From: Sclerotiophoma versabilis
Taxonomy: Eukaryota > Ascomycota > Dothideomycetes > Pleosporales > Didymellaceae
Assembly: GCA_012274445.1 (NCBI GenBank)
Contig: JAAROD010000080.1
Location: forward strand, 1,364,001-1,428,000
Length of the DNA: 64,000 nucleotides
Direction: 5' to 3'
Shown here: piece after piece, positions 59,098 through 64,000 of the stretch
Layout: each line of letters opens with the position of its first letter
Numbering within the stretch: position 1 is the first letter of the stretch
The notes under the pieces: model-generated
Databases searched by the model: none
What the model saw: only the letters and a program-made list of their open reading frames with translations
What the model was told of the DNA's origin: nothing
Translations under genes and position numbers: made by a program

Positions 59098-59775
59098 ATG
59101 TCTACCGGTCAGTCCTCCTTTGAGTAACCCTGCAGCACGTCCCAGACTGAGAACCGCAAAGCTGAAGCAATCCCAGGAATCCCTAACCAAACCCCCTCTG
59201 GTTCTCTCAATATCGAGAATACAAACATCCAAACTGCCTCTGGCGTCTCTCTCTCCTCTCAACAACAAACCATCGTCGGCTCCATCCTCGACCTCTTCGC
59301 CGGCCGCCCCTCCTTGCAAAAACTCGCTCTCTGGCGCGACGACGCGACGTTTGAGGATCCGATCACCATTGCCCAGGGCCGCGAGAAGTACCAGGCGCAA
59401 TGGTACGGACTTCAGAGCGCGTTTAGCGAGATTGAGAGGCAGCATCACAGTGTCAAGGATGCAGGGGATCCGATACTGATGGACCTGAAGACGAGATATG
59501 TGATTAAGGGCATTGGAAAGGAGCAGATTGTGAGTAGTGTTGTTGCCATTCACCTCGATGGGGATGGGAAAATCCTGAAGGTGGAAGACAAATGGGACGG
59601 GAAGTTGCCAGATGGGGCTATTGCGAATGTAAGTCTTGTTGCTTGATGTTTGGAGTCCGGTTTGAGGTCGAACACTGACTATTGCTAGGCATTCCGCCAC
59701 GTCAACGCTGTTACCGTTCCGAAAATGATCAACGTCCCGAAAAATGATAAGGAGGATGCTGAAAGGGGAAACTAG
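59098..59775 (+). CDS. NTF2-like (SnoaL-type cone fold) protein
   Basis: Three exons, 59098-59107, 59177-59628 and 59689-59775, with 69- and 60-bp introns, encode 182 residues. Exon 1 is only 10 nt (MSTG, the Gly codon being split). The core reads LFAGRPSLQKLALWRDDATF, EDPITIAQGREKYQAQWYGL and, near the end, VVAIHLDGDGKILKVEDKWDGK, the helix-then-curved-sheet order of NTF2-like domains. Such domains bind small molecules or act as enzymes or scaffolds, and no active-site pattern allows a reaction to be named. No signal peptide is present, so it is probably cytosolic. Confidence 0.82.
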
Positions 59776-59867
59776 ATTATTATTCGATGAACTGAATCAT
59801 TTCTCTATATCGAAATAGCGTACGTATACTCGTAAATCGTAATGTCATGAAACGCATCGCTGCCATC

Positions 59868-60526
59868 TCAACGAAACATACGGCCTAGTGCAACATGCAG
59901 CAGGACTGCGGTAATGCTGGCTCCAATGCCAATGACCTTCATAGAGATTCCTTCGGCAACAAGCAAGATCGTTCCGCATTGCCCTTCTGCTGCTCTTGGT
60001 AGCCCAGGTCCATCCATTGTGATGGTCGCGCAGAAGCCACCTTGCACGGTGGTTGGCGCGTTGTAGATTACGAAGGACGTTGGTTGCTGTACGTATGTGG
60101 TTTGTGGTTGAGCTTGTACTGTGACTGTTGATATTGCGGCGGCGTTCACAGAACCACCGCAGGTGCTTCCCGCTGGGCAGCAACCAAGTAGCCCATTCGA
60201 GTTCGCGGGAACGACGCATGCATAATTCGCAGGGCAGCACCTGGTGACAGCATCAGCTTGTCTTTGCGACAATTCGCTATAACTTACCAACTCGGTGCAT
60301 TGACGGAGCTACAACTCTGGGACGCAGATGAAGGGCAATAGTTGGTACCCTGTGCCGTCACCTGCTGGCCATTGGGGTTGACGAGGTAAACCGCTCCCGA
60401 GAATGGCGCATTGTTAGTGATCTGAGGCACAGCGTCTGCTTCGGCATTTGGTCTTGCTTCAGGCGTTGCGACGCACAGCGTAGCAAAGAGCACAGCGATG
60501 AGCTGGAGAGGCGCGAAGTTGCGCAT
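59868..60526 (-). CDS. small secreted cysteine-rich, probably surface-anchored protein
   Basis: Two exons, 60526-60288 and 60240-59868, with a 47-bp intron, encode 203 residues. The N-terminus is a signal peptide (MRNFAPLQLIAVLFATLCVA). The mature part holds about ten cysteines in paired patterns: NYCPSSASQSCSS, WCCPANYACVVPANSNGLLG and CCPAGSTCGG. A hydrophobic C-terminal stretch (KVIGIGASITAVLLHVAL) ends in GRMFR, fitting a GPI-attachment signal or a single membrane anchor. Similar CCP-rich proteins are common at fungal surfaces. It does not match the hydrophobin eight-Cys spacing. The role is unknown. Confidence 0.82.
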
Positions 60527-61293
60527 GTTGTCGGAGAATTACAATTTGTTGAGGAACGTTGTGATCTGTGGAGTTCACCAAGGCGTCAAGGAAACAAGTA
60601 GAGAGCTTTGCCTCTCCGTGGCTCTATGAAGCAAGATGTGTACCGGCACGTTCGCAAACTGCGCGCGCAAAAGTGACAGAGAGTGTGTGAAAGAGGCAGA
60701 AAAGAAGGCATCCAGATTACCAGCGAGCTCGCAACCTACCTCATGACCATGGCTGTAACGGCATGGAAGGTCGAGGTAAGCTAGCGGAGCTCCAAGCTGC
60801 AGGTTCATGGTCAGCCTACTAGGTCATCTTAGACATTGAACATGCAGCTGAGGGAGCATTCGCGCATCATCGGACTTGAGTAAACAAATCTTACACCTGC
60901 AGTTGGCTCACGGCCTGACTCAGATGCATCTCTTCGGGCTCTACTTCCGGAAGTTGACGTCAGAGCAGCTCTGTGACATGCGATGGAGACGGGCAGAACC
61001 GCCATGAGGCTTGATCCCCCCATCAAGGCACTCCTCGGTGGGACGTGACATGGTGTGAACATTGGCAAAGAGCGCAAAAGCCTTGTTTTCTTCCTTGCAA
61101 AATAAGGCCTAGGCCTTGGAAGCGGCTCAATCGGATACGCATAACGAGTGTGGTTTGTAGGCTGGCGTGCATGCGCCTGCAGCGAGATGCACGAAGCCGG
61201 GAAGGTGGGGCAACCGCTGGAGTCGATCACATGATGCGCGCCAATTTGGTGTTTCTTCGAACGCGTCGCCGTGCATCATCAACACAATATGAT
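60527..61293. other. intergenic, no gene seen
   Basis: This holds the promoters of two divergent genes (the secreted protein on minus, STN1 on plus). Frames at 60575-60808 and 60829-61230 have no recognisable product. Confidence 0.5.
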
Positions 61294-62116
61294 ATGTCAA
61301 AGCACCCAACAACGCGCCCATATCGACTCTATCCGGCGTACTGCTTCCAGTCATCGCCCACATATGATACCTGGGTGAAGCTCACTGCTGCCGATGTGCA
61401 TGCATTACGATTAGAGCCGGATTTCCAAGGTAGAAAGGAGTGTTGGAGATTTGGTAGCACCTTCTGACACTTTATCAGGACAGAACATCTACTTTTATCT
61501 AAATCATCCTATACGCTTCGTACGCGTCGTTGGTGTCGTTGTAGCTATTGACGACATCAACCTCAAGTATTCAGCTCTTACACTGGACGATGGAAGTGGC
61601 GCAAATGTTGAGCTGAAGATTGTAAGAACCGTTCCAGAAGAACAGGGGTCAAAAAAGTCCTCCTCCAACACTCTAATCAGCAACGTCAACGTCGTCAGCC
61701 AGTTCGGTGTCTTCGAGATTACAGTTGACCATCGTGTTCTTGATATTGGCACAGTCCTGAAAGCGAAAGGAACAATCTCCGAGTTTCGCGGAGTGAAACA
61801 GCTGGAGTTGAAGAGAGTCCAGATTGTCTCTTCGACCGATGAAGAAGCACGAGCTTGGGCAGAAACAGCAGCTTTCAAGACCACAATTCTATCTGTTCCG
61901 TGGCGCGTTACTTCCGCTCAGCATAGCGAGATAAAGATCAGGATCAAAGCAGAAAAGAAGAAGGTACAAGAGTATGATAAACACGTACGAGAGTATGAGG
62001 TGAAGAAAGCCGAGCATGAGGCTACAAGGGCAGCTTGCCAGGCACAGAAAGAGGCGAGGCGCGAGGCTCGACGGCGCAAGGAGGAGGCCATGTGGAATGC
62101 AGGAGCTTTAGTTTGA
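61294..62116 (+). CDS. STN1: STN1-type OB-fold telomere-capping protein
   Basis: Stn1 is the middle subunit of the Cdc13/CTC1-Stn1-Ten1 complex, which binds telomeric single strands and limits end processing. Two exons, 61294-61429 and 61479-62116, with a 49-bp intron, encode 257 residues. The N-terminus has the fungal Stn1 wording (YPAYCFQSSPTYDTWVKLTA, ADVHALR). Across the splice comes the start of the OB-fold (GQNIYFYLNHPIRFVRVVGV, VVAIDD, YSALTLDDGSG). The fold continues to GTISEFRGVKQLELKRVQIV. The last ~70 residues are a charged helix (Lys/Glu/Arg-rich), and no winged-helix C-terminal domain is visible. This short architecture is usual in filamentous ascomycetes. Confidence 0.9.
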
Positions 62117-62443
62117 TCCGGAAACGTATCAGTATTTCTATTCGTCTGCTCAAGTTGTTGCACCATTGCTTTGTGCTTGAGACAAGACGACACTCTGTTC
62201 GCTCTTTCGAACGTGTTGCGAAAGTTGTCCCTCGCCTAAAGCAATTCTCTAATTTTCTTTTCGTACCTCAACATTGTTGTAGCGTTTCTCCTCGGCTTCC
62301 TCGATGTGTAGAGAACCGCCGGGCCTATTTACCTAACTTCTGCCTCAGACACAGCATTATGTGCCGCAACCATACAAGCATGTCCAGCCACTGCTCACAT
62401 GTCCTGATTATTCGCAACTAGTCAACGGACTCTGCATTCTGGA
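62117..62443. other. intergenic, no gene seen
   Basis: This is the 3' flank of STN1. No coding character was recognised. Confidence 0.45.
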
Positions 62444-63094
62444 TTGACCGAGCGTTTTACTCATGCTTGCCATTTGAGATTGGAAACGCGTGCCATAATC
62501 AACAAGTTCCGATCTGCTATCCACTGGCCATCTGAGTGTTTTCATTTCAGCAAACTTTTGGCCTATTTTTGCTCTCAAATCTTCAGGGAGACAAAATATT
62601 ATGTCTACGGAAAACTCAACCTGCAAGCGTTCCGCTACTACCTCCCAAGAGGAAAGTTTCAATTAAAGCCCGGCTATACTTCCACCGACTTTGACTGTCA
62701 TCGACAGGTAATTGAATGTCTGTTAGTCGAGTGCGAAGACATCGGTATCATAGCTCTCGTCCAACAAGATGCAGTCATAGAAGATCTTTGGCCCTTCTGG
62801 GTTCCCAAATTCCACCAAAACCGAACCCGAGGCGTGTCTTATGGCTACCACAAGTCAAGCGGTGACCTGAAGGCAGTTTTGTGGAAGATAACGATAAGCA
62901 ATGGTATGTATATACGAGGCTCCCGTGTGAATAGACTGAAGGCGGTGCTGAGCGATCGCTGTTTCGAAGACGAAGAAGCGTTTCAATCACAGCTCGGCGG
63001 GCTCGAAAATCGCCATGGCACGGAATGTGTCGCCTGGACGATCACAGGGGGGTTTATCTATTTTGGCAGACCCATACACAACACCTTTGCATAA
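62444..63094 (+). pseudogene. possible remnant of a HET-type incompatibility protein
   Basis: One open frame of 216 codons starts at TTG with no usable upstream ATG. The middle reads LWPFWVPKFHQNRTRGVSYG, which recalls the W-x-x-WVPxW segment that follows the HET domain in het-6-like proteins, and ISNGMYIRGSRVNRLKAVLS, which recalls the V/I-RG-x-x-V-D element further on. The HET domain itself is not visible upstream. It may be a truncated relic, an exon of an unrecognised gene, or a chance open frame. The assignment rests on short resemblances only. Confidence 0.3.
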
Positions 63095-63501
63095 CACAAT
63101 ATATCACTTGACAGAGTTTGACACATACCTCAATTGGGACAGTGTAACAACTCCTGCACTCCCAGCCTTCTTCCCCACGTCTAGATAGCGTACACATGCC
63201 TTCCGTTACAAAGACTTTCGCTTTCTCCAAGAAACCTTTTCGGCGGCAAAGTATCGTTCATTTTGCGTCCAGTCGGGGAATGATGAGAGGTTAGAGCGTG
63301 CCGTGTCTACGGCATCATGCGATGAGAAGCGATCAATTTTATGGAGCACAGCACCAAGTACATGGCAGAGGACCTCATCATCTCGTGATGAAAATGACAC
63401 ATTGGCCGTTCTCCATAGACCCTCCACTATTTGATTATCTTCCTTTAGCAGCAATCTGCTTACCCTCGAGAACTTTTGCGATTCCTATCCTCCATGCCGA
63501 C
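63095..63501. other. intergenic, no gene seen
   Basis: This 407-bp spacer lies before the 3' end of the DUF1295 gene. Nothing was recognised. Confidence 0.45.
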
Positions 63502-64000
63502 TCAAAACTTGGGCACGAACATAGGCGTCTCCCTCTTCCACTTCTGATAATCCTTCCTCTCACCGTATCGCTTATCGTACTTGTCCTCACTGAGTGGCAC
63601 TCCACTAATCTTGAGTAGCAAAAATGTCACAAATGCGGGACTCGCCGCGCATAACCCCATAACCAACATCTGTCCTGTCGTACCCAACCCGCTCAAACCC
63701 AGCACAGACTGCGCCGGCTGCCGCACAAGTAGACCCGCAGCGGCAATCGCAATGCCGGTCCACAGCGTCGACTCGCCGAAATAGTTGGGGTGTCGCGATT
63801 TGGACCACAGACCGTGGGTGAGGAATTCTTCGGAGTGCTTCTTGGCCTTCTTGTCGGCTACCCATTTGCTCTTCTGCTTATCCGCGATAACTTCGAAGGT
63901 GAGTCCGAAGACGAATATCGCGAGGCCGAGGATATCAGTTAGGTACGGCTTCGCTGAGATTGCAGACCCGAAGCCCGTCGCCGCAAACGCGGTGCGAGGG
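63502..64000 (-). CDS. DUF1295 / steroid 5-alpha-reductase-like membrane protein, 5' end missing
   Basis: The minus-strand frame is open from the right edge to TAA 63504-63502, giving 166 codons of C-terminus. It has the family signature GLWSKSRHPNYFGESTLWTG preceded by a helix (DILGLAIFVFGLTFEVIADK) and followed by membrane segments (GQMLVMGLCAASPAFVTFLL) and the tail KYDKRYGERKDYQKWKRETP. Proteins of this family are polytopic ER-type membrane enzymes related to isoprenylcysteine methyltransferases and steroid reductases; the SRHPNY motif contributes to cofactor binding in relatives. The substrate is unknown. The N-terminal half lies beyond base 64000. Confidence 0.88.
   Translation of the reverse strand, partial: PRTAFAATGFGSAISAKPYLTDILGLAIFVFGLTFEVIADKQKSKWVADKKAKKHSEEFLTHGLWSKSRHPNYFGESTLWTGIAIAAAGLLVRQPAQSVLGLSGLGTTGQMLVMGLCAASPAFVTFLLLKISGVPLSEDKYDKRYGERKDYQKWKRETPMFVPKF

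Noticed and set aside
59868..60526. Hydrophobin
   Set aside because: The cysteines are in CC and C-x-n-C groups but do not follow the eight-Cys hydrophobin spacing, and the protein is too long with a C-terminal anchor.
1..64000. CRISPR array, bacterial operon or phage system
   Set aside because: No regularly spaced repeats; all genes are intron-bearing eukaryotic genes on alternating strands.

Overview
The window is nuclear DNA of a filamentous ascomycete fungus, probably a Dothideomycete of the Pleosporales type (this placement is inference from gene content, not a search). The genes are eukaryotic housekeeping families. They are broken by many short introns of 45-112 bp with GTRNGT donors, CTRAC-like branch points and YAG acceptors, and they lie on both strands with no operons. 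Exon joins below were worked out by hand from reading frame plus splice consensus, so each splice site is a prediction.

Layout. 1-8931: VPS13, cut by the left edge. 9.7-14.1 kb: a small DUF2231 membrane protein, a secreted amidase-signature hydrolase and a secreted class 3 lipase. 14.1-16.5 kb: no gene seen. 16.5-21.9 kb: the tail-anchored-protein ATPase GET3 and an ISWI-type chromatin remodeller. 22.5-38.8 kb: an accessory, oxidoreductase-rich stretch with a class II aldolase-fold protein, a luciferase-like-domain protein, an FAD monooxygenase, a secreted GMC oxidoreductase, two seven-helix rhodopsin-like (PTH11-type) membrane proteins, two orphan ORFs and a secreted bicupin oxalate decarboxylase. 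No polyketide synthase, NRPS or terpene synthase is present in it. 38.8-43.4 kb: gene-poor, with a decayed gene at 41.2-42.5 kb carrying several in-frame stops.

43.4-64 kb is gene-dense again: an orphan nuclear-type protein with a possibly premature TAG, RAV1 (RAVE complex, V-ATPase assembly), PRMT3 arginine methyltransferase, three small orphan genes, a DNAJC9-like J-protein, a RIB2-type deaminase, another orphan gene, an NTF2-like protein, a small secreted cysteine-rich protein, the telomere-capping OB-fold protein STN1, a possible HET-protein remnant, and a DUF1295 membrane enzyme cut by the right edge.

Most genes are independent housekeeping functions: lipid transfer, membrane-protein insertion, V-ATPase assembly, chromatin remodelling, protein methylation and telomere capping. 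The secreted hydrolases and oxidases (amidase, lipase, GMC enzyme, oxalate decarboxylase) fit a plant-associated or saprotrophic lifestyle. I did not find a clearly novel multi-gene system. The points most worth a second look are the decayed gene, the post-stop open frame at 45145-45270, the duplicated exon-intron unit at 43.8-44.1 kb, the 24-39 kb accessory stretch, and several small multi-exon orphan genes that single-ORF scanning would miss.
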